Below, piece by piece: positions 16,471-24,014 of a stretch of 25,389 nt of DNA (position 1 is its first letter; every line of letters starts with the position of its first letter). Below the pieces are notes generated by a model. The model was not told where the DNA came from. It did no database searches and worked only from the letters and a program-made list of their open reading frames with translations. Origin of the DNA: Rhodocyclaceae bacterium (GTDB lineage Bacteria; Pseudomonadota; Gammaproteobacteria; Burkholderiales; Rhodocyclaceae); contig JANYAW010000259.1 of assembly GCA_025361105.1 (NCBI GenBank), forward strand, positions 1-25,389, written 5' to 3'. Made by a program: the position numbers and the translations under genes.

Positions 16471-18723
16471 ATGTCCACATATCAACTTTTCTATCACATT
16501 TCCCGGAAATTTATATTGAATAAGCTCTGTCGTCATGGTGATTTTGCGCGAACCACCACCAAGCTCCTCGTGTTCGCCCCCTTCATAGTCACTACGCAGG
16601 CATTTGCGCAAGAGCTACCGGCCATTGGTGACCAGACACCACGTCCAGCGATACAGCGCGTGGAAGTTGGCGCACGCCTGCTCAATGGCACCGAACTGCG
16701 TCGCAATGCGATGGTCGCCAAGCAACTTTATGGCCGCGAAGAGCTGGATAAATATGGCGACACCAATGTACTTGACGTGCTCAAGCGTTTACCCGGGGTG
16801 AATGTGCAAGGTGGCGCGGCGCGCATGCGTGGTTTAGGTTCGGGCTATACGCAAATTTTGCTCAACGGCGATCCGGCGCCACCCGGATTTGCACTCGACC
16901 AACTCGATCCTTCGCAAGTTGAACGTATCGAAGTCACCAAAGGCCCAACCGCTGACCAGAGCGCGCAGGCAGTGGCCGGCTCGATCAACATCATCCTCAA
17001 GGAGGCGCCGCGCTTGTCACAACGCGACTTGCGCATGGGTGTGAATTACAACTACGACCATCCGGTCGCCAACGCGAATTTGACGCTGGGCGAGCGCTTT
17101 GGCGCGGTCGGTGTGTTCGCACCGATTTCAGTTTTTGAATGGCGCAATCAAAGCCAATTTGAGAATCAGCGCTTCATGCCGGGAACCAACAATCTGCCGG
17201 CGCTTTCGGTACAAAACGGCGGGCAACTCAATTGGGGTTCGGGCATCAATATAGGTCCGCGCCTCACCTGGAAAATCAGCGATGAAGAAACGCTTTCGCT
17301 ACAAACTTTTGCCAACAAGGGTCACTGGAATAATCAAACCGACTTCCGAAATCGCACCCTGTCCGGCCTGCCGATTTTTGACGACGACAACAAAAGCCAC
17401 GGCACCTTCCAAAATATTCGCGGCAATGCGCAATGGGTAAATCGCTTTAGCGATAGTCAGCGCATCGAGATCAAAGCCGGTCTGCAAGACGTTGCCAATA
17501 CCTTTAACACCGACACCTTCTGCGGCGGCGCACCTTACCTCATGACGCATGGCGAAAACAAAGATCAGGGCATCACTCAAAGTGGAAAATACACCCAGCT
17601 TTTGGGCGAAGAACACAGCCTGACGGCAGGTTGGGATTTGGAATATCGCAAGCGTGAAGTCACGGCGGCGACCACACAGCTGGGCGTGCCGTTGCTGCCA
17701 CAATTCGACGGTCAGCCGTTTTCTGCACGCATCGACCGCAGCGCTTTTTATGTGCAGGACGAATGGGAAATTTCGCCGCATTGGTCGACCTATTTCGGCC
17801 TGCGCAATGAGCGCATAGCCACGCAAAGTCGGGGAACGGGAACCGACGTGAGCAATTCAAGTTCAGTGCTCACGCCCTTATGGCATATCAATTACAAATT
17901 CGATCCCGCCTCGCGCGACATGATACGTGCCAGCCTGACACGCAGCTACCGTGCACCGGACGCTGGCAGCATGCTGGCGCGTCCTCGCCCGAATCAGAGC
18001 TTTACCGACCTCACGCAAAGCAACACAGAACTTGCTGCCGATAATATCGGTAATGCGGCATTAAAGCCGGAGCTCGCGACCGGCTTGGACATCGCTTACG
18101 AGCGCTATCTGAGCGGTGGCGGCTTAATCAGCATCGGCGGGTTTCATCGGCGCATCAGCGATTTGATGCGCAACATCACTACGCTGGAAATCGTCAACTA
18201 CGCTACTGCACCGCGTTGGGTTTCGCGACCGGTAAATTTTTCGCGAGCCACCACCACCGGCATAGAGCTCGAAGTCAAAGGCCGCGCCGGCGAACTTATG
18301 CCATCTCTATTCGACCCAAAATTGGCGCTCAATCTGCGCGGCTCGCTCAACTTTTATCGCTCCAATGTCGCCGCCTTGCCCGGCCCCAACAATCGACTAG
18401 ACAGCCAGCAACCCTGGGCCGGCACGCTAGGTTTCGATTATCGTTTTAGCAACTTCCCGTTAACCGTCGGCGGCTCGCTCAACTTCACACCGAGCTACAC
18501 CACCCAACAATCACTAACGCAAACGGTCGATGCCGGGCGTTCCCGCGCGATTGATTTGTTTGCCCAGATGCCTTTGTCAAAGGCACTCTCCATACGCTTC
18601 GCTGCCAATAACGTCTCGCCATTTGAAAACGAATCGCGCACCTTGTTAAGCAGTGGTTATTTCAATAGTTCGACACGCAAAAGCCGCACGACCGTGGGAG
18701 CGGGTTTTGATTTGAAGATGTGA
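16471..18723 (+). CDS. TonB-dependent outer-membrane receptor
   Basis: About 750 residues. The plug domain is clear (GDTNVLDVLKRLPGVNV, the RMRGLGSGYTQILLNGD segment, then VERIEVTKGPTADQSAQAVAG and INIILK). A long beta-barrel follows, rich in alternating aromatic and polar strands, with family-like SLTRSYRAPD and ELATGLDIAYER. Such receptors import siderophores, cobalamin, haem or sugars; the ligand cannot be told from this sequence. The final strand ends DLKM rather than in Phe. A signal peptide ends at FIVTTQAFA. The start is uncertain: ATG 16471 gives a long N-region, while TTG 16516 gives a more normal signal peptide and has GGAAA upstream. No TonB/ExbBD or siderophore genes are nearby, and no Fur box was recognised. 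Confidence 0.88.
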   Translation: MSTYQLFYHISRKFILNKLCRHGDFARTTTKLLVFAPFIVTTQAFAQELPAIGDQTPRPAIQRVEVGARLLNGTELRRNAMVAKQLYGREELDKYGDTNVLDVLKRLPGVNVQGGAARMRGLGSGYTQILLNGDPAPPGFALDQLDPSQVERIEVTKGPTADQSAQAVAGSINIILKEAPRLSQRDLRMGVNYNYDHPVANANLTLGERFGAVGVFAPISVFEWRNQSQFENQRFMPGTNNLPALSVQNGGQLNWGSGINIGPRLTWKISDEETLSLQTFANKGHWNNQTDFRNRTLSGLPIFDDDNKSHGTFQNIRGNAQWVNRFSDSQRIEIKAGLQDVANTFNTDTFCGGAPYLMTHGENKDQGITQSGKYTQLLGEEHSLTAGWDLEYRKREVTAATTQLGVPLLPQFDGQPFSARIDRSAFYVQDEWEISPHWSTYFGLRNERIATQSRGTGTDVSNSSSVLTPLWHINYKFDPASRDMIRASLTRSYRAPDAGSMLARPRPNQSFTDLTQSNTELAADNIGNAALKPELATGLDIAYERYLSGGGLISIGGFHRRISDLMRNITTLEIVNYATAPRWVSRPVNFSRATTTGIELEVKGRAGELMPSLFDPKLALNLRGSLNFYRSNVAALPGPNNRLDSQQPWAGTLGFDYRFSNFPLTVGGSLNFTPSYTTQQSLTQTVDAGRSRAIDLFAQMPLSKALSIRFAANNVSPFENESRTLLSSGYFNSSTRKSRTTVGAGFDLKM

Positions 18724-18755
18724 GTGCTGCAACAAAGTATCGTCAATCGCGCCCG

Positions 18756-18787
18756 AAAAAAAGAGGCGGCCGAAGCCGCCTCTTTTT
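18756..18787. terminator. Bidirectional intrinsic terminator
   Basis: A GAGGCGGC/GCCGCCTC stem closes on loop CGAA, with A-run and T-run flanks extending the pairing. It lies between the convergent TonB receptor and autotransporter genes and serves both. Confidence 0.95.
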
Positions 18788-18805
18788 ACCAACAATTTGA
18801 ATCGC

Positions 18806-20953
18806 TTACAGCGCTGAACTCCACACCACGTTAAGCGCAGTGTCGCGTCCGGCTGGGTTGCTAAAGGTTGAGCTTACGCCCACCGATAGTTCGCTGCTCT
18901 TACCCACTGAGGTGCTGCCACCGACTGCGGCGCGGCCAAAGCCGCCAGTGTCGTTGCGGGTGGCGATTGCAATCGACGAACCAGTAGCTGCCATGCCAGA
19001 GAAGAAGGTACGTTCGTTTTTCATGAACTGATAGTCGTAGCTCAGTTGTGCGTAAGGACGGAAGGTCGAAGCCGAGCCGCCTGCCAACTCGTAGCCGACG
19101 CGGTAGTGGCCTTGCTGGGCGGTTTGCGCGCCAACGCTGATTGCGGTGGAGCTTGAACCTTCGCTAAACGCTTTGATGCGAGCAGCTTCCCAATCCACAC
19201 CCACGAATGGGCCATGAACAAAATCGCTGGTGCGCATTTGATAGCCAAGCTGCGCTTTCGCACCGGTATGACGACCACCAAAGCTTGCCAGCTCGGTGAC
19301 GGTCGTAATGCCCAATGACGCATTGCGGAAACTGTCGAAGCTCAGCACGCCCTGGCTAATCAAGCCATTGACGTACCAGTTTGCGTCGAGCTTGCGTGTC
19401 GCGTACAAGGTCAGCATGGTTTCTTCGTATTTCAACTTGCCCGCGTTATTGATCAGATCGAAGTCGGCCTTTTCACGGCCCAAAGTACCGCCCACCAGCA
19501 TGTTGTCGCCCCAAGTAGCTTCGTAGCCGAGCGTGAAAGTGCGGGTATCGCCATCGGCCGATTTGTTGCCACTGGCATCGTTGGCGCGCGCATTGGCGTA
19601 ATCGCCGGCGACGAACATTCTGTCGCCTTTGTAGCCGACGTTTTGATAACTGCGGGTACGGCTATCGACCGTGCGCCACTCGGCACCGGAACGACCCAGC
19701 GGAACTTGTGCGGAGGTGGTCGACAAGCCAGCACCGGTGTAGATCGAATCAAGCGAACTGGTAATCCAATTGGCAATCGCGGCATGCGCGGCAGCGGTGA
19801 TATGTAATGGATCGGCATAGAGAGCGCCGGCACCTGCCACGCCGTGACAGGCTGTCCAATTAGTTGATACCGCAATGGTCGGATTGCAAATCGGGGTAGT
19901 GATGTTGGTGAAACCAAATGTGGCCGGGTGCAGGTTGATGTAGTCACTCATCTGCGCGAAATTGAACAACATCGCGCTACCTTTTGGCAGGGCTGCAGCC
20001 AAGGTTTGGCTATACGCCTGTGGCAACAGACCGGCCAAGGTGATGATGCCGGCGGAGGCTGATTTACCGGTTGCTGTCAAAGTTGCTGCCTGAGCGGTTG
20101 CCGTTGCAGCCTGAGCGGTCAGAGTCGCCGCGTTTGCGGTCGCGGCGGTCGCTATTGCCGTCTGAGTGGCAGCGGTAGCTGGGTCGTTTGCTAAGGTCGC
20201 AGCAGCAGCGGCGGCAGTAGCAGCAGTGGCAGCTTGAGTCGCGGTAGTAGCGCCTAACGTAAGTTGTGCTGCACCAGCCGTGGCCGTCGCGGCACCTGCA
20301 TCGTATTGCGCTTTGGTTCCCGCAGCACTTTGTATGGTGGTTGGCACATTCGCCAAGCTGCCCAGATCAAGCAAGATGATGTTTTGAGCGCCAGCTGCGC
20401 GAAGTTGAGCCACCTGCGCCACCACTCCCAGCGCCGCTGCCACCATATTGTTAACAGCCACAGTACTACCGCCGCCTTGAGCAGCCGGAGTCAGGCCGAC
20501 GGTGATGTTTGGGGAAACATCATTGCCGCCGATGAAAATTGTGTAAAGCGCTTTTGAATCAAGCTTGCCACCCGAGCGGGTGATCAGATCCGTAATCTGT
20601 GTGCCGGAGCCTTTGGCTGTTGCGCCATCCGCCACGCGCGCGCCGCCAACGGCAAAGTTAGTGCCGGTTGCGTTAGGTAGCTGTGTCAAGCTCAACAAAT
20701 TGGTATAGGCGGAGGTCTGCACCGAACCGTAGTGGGCAGAAATCAGCGCGGGGAATTCGCCTTGGCCAGTGGCTGCATTGGAATACCAGTTTCCCGGTGT
20801 ACCGAACGCGCCGACATCGCTGTAGCTATCACCGAACGAATAAACGCGGGTAAAAACGTTAGGTTGGACGGGAGCTGTTGTTTGGGCAAATGCGCTGCCG
20901 GCAATCATGCCGAACGTCAAGGCGCTGGCAATAATATTGCGTTTGAGTTTCAT
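18806..20953 (-). CDS. GDSL (SGNH) esterase autotransporter
   Basis: 715 residues. Signal peptide 1-23 (ending SAFA). The passenger is an SGNH hydrolase: block I GDSYSD with nucleophile Ser43, block II NFAVGGA (about 99-105), block III GGND (142-145), block V DPLH with Asp381 and His384. The C-terminal barrel (about 420-715) has typical autotransporter features: RTFTLGYEATWG, short turns, and a last strand ending VVWSSAL instead of the usual final Phe. It resembles EstA-type surface esterases that cleave acyl esters of lipids or detergents while displayed on the cell surface. Between blocks III and V is an Ala/Thr-rich insert (221-296) not needed by the fold. The Shine-Dalgarno is AGAGGA, five to six bases before the ATG. 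Confidence 0.93.
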   Translation of the reverse strand: MKLKRNIIASALTFGMIAGSAFAQTTAPVQPNVFTRVYSFGDSYSDVGAFGTPGNWYSNAATGQGEFPALISAHYGSVQTSAYTNLLSLTQLPNATGTNFAVGGARVADGATAKGSGTQITDLITRSGGKLDSKALYTIFIGGNDVSPNITVGLTPAAQGGGSTVAVNNMVAAALGVVAQVAQLRAAGAQNIILLDLGSLANVPTTIQSAAGTKAQYDAGAATATAGAAQLTLGATTATQAATAATAAAAAATLANDPATAATQTAIATAATANAATLTAQAATATAQAATLTATGKSASAGIITLAGLLPQAYSQTLAAALPKGSAMLFNFAQMSDYINLHPATFGFTNITTPICNPTIAVSTNWTACHGVAGAGALYADPLHITAAAHAAIANWITSSLDSIYTGAGLSTTSAQVPLGRSGAEWRTVDSRTRSYQNVGYKGDRMFVAGDYANARANDASGNKSADGDTRTFTLGYEATWGDNMLVGGTLGREKADFDLINNAGKLKYEETMLTLYATRKLDANWYVNGLISQGVLSFDSFRNASLGITTVTELASFGGRHTGAKAQLGYQMRTSDFVHGPFVGVDWEAARIKAFSEGSSSTAISVGAQTAQQGHYRVGYELAGGSASTFRPYAQLSYDYQFMKNERTFFSGMAATGSSIAIATRNDTGGFGRAAVGGSTSVGKSSELSVGVSSTFSNPAGRDTALNVVWSSAL
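20066..20293 (-). repeat. Ala/Thr-rich low-complexity insert in the esterase gene
   Basis: Codons 221-296 encode 58 Ala or Thr out of 76 residues, with recurring short units such as AATLTAQAAT and ATAQAATLTA. No Cys or aromatic residue is present. The section replaces a short loop normally found between the block III and block V parts of SGNH hydrolases. Confidence 0.8.
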
Positions 20954-21149
20954 GGTTTTCCTCTCGGGCTTGGTGGGTTTGCTGAAGTAAGTCTCGCGTT
21001 GGCGGATGCCGTCAAACGGTCAATCATGATACCGCTGGCGCACGGTAATGGGGCAGCCGATGCGAGTCGTCGTCGAGGCGCCATAGGCTCTGTGGTAAAA
21101 AACGTACAGCACAACGAATCGACAGCCTTTTCATTACGGAGAAATGTTC

Positions 21150-21767
21150 ATGGGTATCTACGAAAAATATCTATTGCCACATGTCATCAATTGCGCCTGC
21201 GGTATCAAACCGGTACAGCGGCAACGGCAAAAGGTCGTGCCTCAAGCACGCGGGCGGGTGCTCGAAGTTGGCATGGGCTCGGGGCTGAACTTGCCGTTTT
21301 ATGACCCATCCAAGGTCGAGTTTGTGTGGGGGCTGGAACCATCGGAAGGCATGCGCAAAAAGGCGCAAAAAAATCTTGCCAAGGCGGCGGTGGAGGTGCG
21401 CTGGCTGGATTTGCCCGGCGAACAAATTCCGCTCGACGATGATAGCGTCGACACGGTGCTGCTGACCTACACGCTGTGCACCATTCCTGATTGGCAGGCG
21501 GCGCTCGTGCAAATGCGCCGCGTGCTCAAGCCCGGCGGCGAAATGATTTTTTGCGAACACGGATTGGCCCCTGACATCGGCATACAGAAATGGCAGGCGC
21601 GAATCAATCCCTGGTGGGGGAAAATTGCCGGCGGCTGTCATTTGAATCGCCCGATTCCGCAGTATCTGGAGCAAGGCGGATTTGCCATCAATAAAATGGA
21701 AACCATGTATTTACCGGGGCCGAAAATCGCCACGTACAACTATTGGGGCGTCGCGACAGCGAAATAG
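21150..21767 (+). CDS. Class I SAM-dependent methyltransferase
   Basis: 205 residues. Motif I LEVGMGSGLNLPFY (about 38-51) binds S-adenosylmethionine; GLEPSEGMRKKA is the motif II region, and DTVLLTYTLCTIPDW and RVLKPGGEMIFCEHG are the later motifs. The order and spacing resemble the UbiE/METTL7-like methyltransferases acting on small molecules or lipids; the substrate is unknown. I start at ATG 21150, eight bases after GGAG; the ATG two codons earlier would leave only two bases. nasT begins 45 bases downstream on the same strand, so co-transcription is possible, with no obvious functional link. Confidence 0.85.
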   Translation: MGIYEKYLLPHVINCACGIKPVQRQRQKVVPQARGRVLEVGMGSGLNLPFYDPSKVEFVWGLEPSEGMRKKAQKNLAKAAVEVRWLDLPGEQIPLDDDSVDTVLLTYTLCTIPDWQAALVQMRRVLKPGGEMIFCEHGLAPDIGIQKWQARINPWWGKIAGGCHLNRPIPQYLEQGGFAINKMETMYLPGPKIATYNYWGVATAK

Positions 21768-21812
21768 TTGTTTCCGCAGCGGCGGTGGCATGGCGATTGC
21801 ATTGTGCACGTC

Positions 21813-22388
21813 ATGCTAAGCATACTTATCATCGACGAGTCGCGCGCGCGCGTCAGCGAACTTTGCGCCGCCTTGGTGCTGGCCGGCCATAGTGTTGCCG
21901 CCGTATTGCCCTCGATGCTTGACCTCAGCGCGCAGATTGAGGCTCTGCGTCCCGACGTCATTCTGATTGAAACCGACTCGCCTTCACGCGACACGCTGGA
22001 GCATTTGGCTCTGCTCAATCGTGAGCTGCCGCGCCCCCTGATCATGCTGACTCAGGATGGCAATGTCGACATCATGCGCGCGGCCTTCAAAGCCGGGGTT
22101 TCCGCCTATGTGGTTGATGTGGTTGATTTAGCGCGACTTAAGCCTATTGTCGATGTGGCGATATTGCGTTTTGAAGAGCATCAAGGTCTGAAACTGGAAC
22201 TGGCGTCCACCAAGCAAAAACTGTCCGAGCGCAAGCTGGTCGAGAAGGCCAAAGGCATATTGATGAAATCACGCAAACTTGATGAAGAGCAGGCCTATGG
22301 AGCGCTGCGTACTTTGGCGATGGAACGTGCGCTACCACTAGGAAAAGTCGCTGGAGATTTGGTGGAAATGGCAAAACTCCTGCTTTAG
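21813..22388 (+). CDS. nasT: ANTAR-domain response regulator NasT
   Basis: 191 residues. The N-terminal receiver-like domain is at 1-120, followed by a coiled linker and the ANTAR RNA-binding domain (about 130-190: VEKAKGILMKSRKLDEEQAY, then LRTLAMERALPLGKVAGDL). ANTAR proteins bind paired hexaloop hairpins in leader RNA to prevent termination; NasT does this for nitrate assimilation genes. The receiver keeps Asp8/Glu9, but the phosphoacceptor position (four before Pro57) is Glu53, and the conserved Lys after strand 5 is Asp (YVVDVVD), so phosphorylation is unlikely. Start ATG 21813; a GTG three codons earlier is also possible. It is directly upstream of the nrt leader that bears its expected RNA target. 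The sensor NasS, often encoded alongside, is absent here. Confidence 0.9.
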   Translation: MLSILIIDESRARVSELCAALVLAGHSVAAVLPSMLDLSAQIEALRPDVILIETDSPSRDTLEHLALLNRELPRPLIMLTQDGNVDIMRAAFKAGVSAYVVDVVDLARLKPIVDVAILRFEEHQGLKLELASTKQKLSERKLVEKAKGILMKSRKLDEEQAYGALRTLAMERALPLGKVAGDLVEMAKLLL

Positions 22389-22454
22389 ATCGCCATGCCT
22401 ACACGCATCAATGCAGTGCGCCGACCTGCAATGGAGCCCTATCGCAGTGCAGCA

Positions 22455-22486
22455 TTGGTGCGTTGACGGCGTGTCGCCAGCACCAA
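22455..22486. promoter_or_regulatory. Possible NtrC-type half-site pair
   Basis: TTGGTGC at 22455-22461 and GCACCAA at 22480-22486 are a perfect 7-bp inverted pair 18 bases apart, roughly 90-125 bases before the expected start of the sigma-54 transcript. The words resemble NtrC half-sites (GCACC/GGTGC), but the spacing and order are not those of a standard NtrC site. The right half lies within the dispersed repeat. Confidence 0.3.
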
Positions 22487-22491
22487 CTGGC
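22463..22491. repeat. Dispersed repeat, copy B (nrtA leader)
   Basis: A 29-mer that begins TTGACGGCGTGTCGCC and ends with the 14-mer core AGCACCAACTGG plus C. It differs by one base from copy C in nrtB. It holds two small inverted repeats: GGCG/CGCC around TGT, and GCCAG/CTGGC around CACCAA. It lies in the non-coding stretch between nasT and the sigma-54 promoter; the rest of 22389-22552 shows nothing else I can name. Confidence 0.8.
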
Positions 22492-22552
22492 CGGTCTCAT
22501 TTCGCCTCAACCTCCCCATCACAAATGGCCTCTCCCCATTTTCTTGGCTTGC

Positions 22553-22568
22553 TGGCACAAGGCTTGCT
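22553..22568 (+). promoter_or_regulatory. Sigma-54 (RpoN) promoter for nrtABC
   Basis: TGGCAC, five bases, then TTGCT matches the -24/-12 consensus TGGCAC-N5-TTGCW in every specified position, with the GG and GC exactly 12 apart. Transcription should start near 22579, just before the first leader hairpin. It overlaps two direct copies of GGCTTGCTG (22546-22554 and 22561-22569). RpoN promoters need an activator such as NtrC, in line with nitrogen control. Confidence 0.85.
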
Positions 22569-22581
22569 GAATATCCACTGA

Positions 22582-22607
22582 GCGCCGAATCAACGACGGT
22601 TCGGTGC
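22582..22607 (+). promoter_or_regulatory. ANTAR (NasT) target hairpin 1
   Basis: The arms GCGCCGAATC and GGTTCGGTGC form ten pairs (two of them G-U) around the hexaloop AACGAC. ANTAR targets have six-base loops with A at position 1 and G at position 4, both met here. It sits at the predicted 5' end of the nrt transcript. Confidence 0.8.
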
Positions 22608-22611
22608 AAAT

Positions 22612-22623
22612 GACAAAGGTGTC
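22612..22623 (+). promoter_or_regulatory. ANTAR target hairpin 2 (overlaps terminator 5' arm)
   Basis: GAC and GTC pair around hexaloop AAAGGT, again with A at position 1 and G at 4. Two A-U pairs further out (22608-22609 with 22626-22627) may extend it across two mismatches. Its bases from 22618 on are also the 5' arm of the terminator, so the two structures exclude each other. The stem is short and would need NasT to hold it. Confidence 0.55.
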
Positions 22624-22675
22624 TGTTATTCGCGCTTGGTTTTCTACCAACGTGGACAACGGTCACCATTTTTTT
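22618..22675 (+). terminator. Leader (attenuator) terminator before nrtA
   Basis: A long hairpin: GGTGTC-containing 5' arm (from 22618) pairs with the 3' arm ending GGTCACC (22661-22667). About 20 of 23 positions pair, capped by TTGGT/ACCAA around TTTCT, followed by A and seven T (22669-22675). It ends 19 bases before the nrtA ATG, so readthrough needs antitermination. Confidence 0.8.
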
Positions 22676-22694
22676 GCCTTTTGCGGAGATAGCA

Positions 22695-23999
22695 ATGACT
22701 CATGAAAACCCGTCTGTACCAACGTCGGCTCCCAGCACTGTTGATGCGCTCACCACATCGGACGCACGCCGCGACTTTATGCGCCAAGGAATACACCTCG
22801 CTACCGGTGCCGCGCTGATGGGACTCTTGCCACCGGGAATTCGCAACGGTGCCTGGGCCGCTGGCTCGGACGCGCCCGAGAAAAAAGAAGTCCGCATCGG
22901 ATTTATTCCACTCACCGATTGCTCTTCGGTCGTAATGGCAGCGGTGAATAAATTTGACGAGAAATACGGCATCAAAATTATCCCGACCAAGGAAGCATCG
23001 TGGGCGTCAGTGCGCGACAAACTGGTCAATGGCGAGCTGGACGCCGCGCACGTGCTCTATGGCCTGGTGTATGGCGTACAGCTTGGCATAGGCGGACCGA
23101 AGAAAGACATGAATGTACTGATGACTTTGAATCAGAATGGTCAAGCCATCACGCTGTCGAATCAGCTCAAGGACAAAGGCGCGACCGACGGTACGGCACT
23201 GGCAAAGTTGATTGCCAAGAAAGAACGCGAGTACACCTTCGCGCAAACTTTCCCCACCGGCACACACGCGATGTGGCTGTATTACTGGCTGGCCGCGCAC
23301 GGCATCGACCCGTTCAAGGATGTGAAAAACATCACCGTGCCGCCACCGCAAATGGTCGCCAACATGCGCATCGGCAACATGGACGGCTATTGCGTCGGCG
23401 AGCCATGGAATAACCGCGCGATTGTCGACAATATCGGCTTTACCGCCACCACCACGCAAGACATCTGGGTCGATCATCCCGAGAAAGTGCTTGGTGCGAC
23501 CGCGGAATTCGTGAACAAGAATCCCAACACCGCACGTGCCATGACCGCCGCGATTATTGAAGCGGGTCGCTGGATAGATGCCGGGCTGTCGAACAAGCAA
23601 AAGACCGCCGATACGGTTTCCAGCAAGGCCTATATAAACACTGATTCCGACGTCATCGTCGCGCGCATGCTCGGTCGCTACAACAACGGTCTCGGAAAGA
23701 CCTGGGATGATAAAAACGCGATGAAGTTTTACAACGACGGCGCGACAAGTTTTCCCTATCTGTCGGATGCGATGTGGTTCATGACCCAGCACAAACGCTG
23801 GGGATTGCTTAAAGACGATCCTGACTATCTGGCGGTCGCCAAACAGGTCAATCGCATCGACATCTACAAACAAGCGGCGACCGCTGCCGGTGCGCCGATT
23901 CCGAAAAGCGACATGCGTACCCACAAGTTGGTTGATGGTGTGACGTGGGATGGCAAGGATCCGAAAAAATACGCCGCCTCATTCAAGATTCATGCTTAG
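22695..23999 (+). CDS. nrtA: Nitrate ABC transporter substrate-binding protein
   Basis: 434 residues of the NrtA/CmpA/NasS family. A twin-arginine signal is present: ARRDFMRQG (Arg25, Arg26) then a hydrophobic stretch to about residue 56, so it is exported folded, which separates it from the cytoplasmic sensor NasS. The binding domain starts VRIGFIPLTDCSSVVMA and has the typical FPTGTHAMWLYYWLAAHGIDP, MRIGNMDGYCVGEPWNNRA and MLGRYNNG segments. Start at ATG 22695 with GGAG six bases upstream. The ATG follows directly on the attenuator, so expression should depend on NasT and RpoN. nrtB begins 15 bases after the stop. Nitrate is the likely ligand; nitrite or cyanate would be alternatives. Confidence 0.92.
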   Translation: MTHENPSVPTSAPSTVDALTTSDARRDFMRQGIHLATGAALMGLLPPGIRNGAWAAGSDAPEKKEVRIGFIPLTDCSSVVMAAVNKFDEKYGIKIIPTKEASWASVRDKLVNGELDAAHVLYGLVYGVQLGIGGPKKDMNVLMTLNQNGQAITLSNQLKDKGATDGTALAKLIAKKEREYTFAQTFPTGTHAMWLYYWLAAHGIDPFKDVKNITVPPPQMVANMRIGNMDGYCVGEPWNNRAIVDNIGFTATTTQDIWVDHPEKVLGATAEFVNKNPNTARAMTAAIIEAGRWIDAGLSNKQKTADTVSSKAYINTDSDVIVARMLGRYNNGLGKTWDDKNAMKFYNDGATSFPYLSDAMWFMTQHKRWGLLKDDPDYLAVAKQVNRIDIYKQAATAAGAPIPKSDMRTHKLVDGVTWDGKDPKKYAASFKIHA

Positions 24000-24014
24000 G
24001 AAAGGATCACCGAG

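Noticed and set aside
20732..21304. 190-codon plus-strand frame across the autotransporter start and the methyltransferase start
   Set aside because: It overlaps two well-supported genes and the promoter region between them, with no recognisable domain.
22548..22561. CTTG and CAAG around six bases as the first ANTAR hairpin
   Set aside because: Its loop lacks A at position 1, the stem has only four pairs, and the bases form the sigma-54 promoter, so they lie upstream of the transcript.
22411..22581. 56-codon plus-strand frame in the nrtA leader
   Set aside because: It has no ribosome site, overlaps the sigma-54 promoter, and its only notable part is the dispersed repeat in a random frame.
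22439..22669. 76-codon minus-strand frame opposite the nrtA leader
   Set aside because: It runs through the promoter, both ANTAR hairpins and the terminator, and has no recognisable protein features.
23007..23924. 305-codon minus-strand frame antisense to nrtA
   Set aside because: It is a by-product of the codon bias of nrtA; it has no ribosome site and no family features, whereas NrtA is complete on the other strand.
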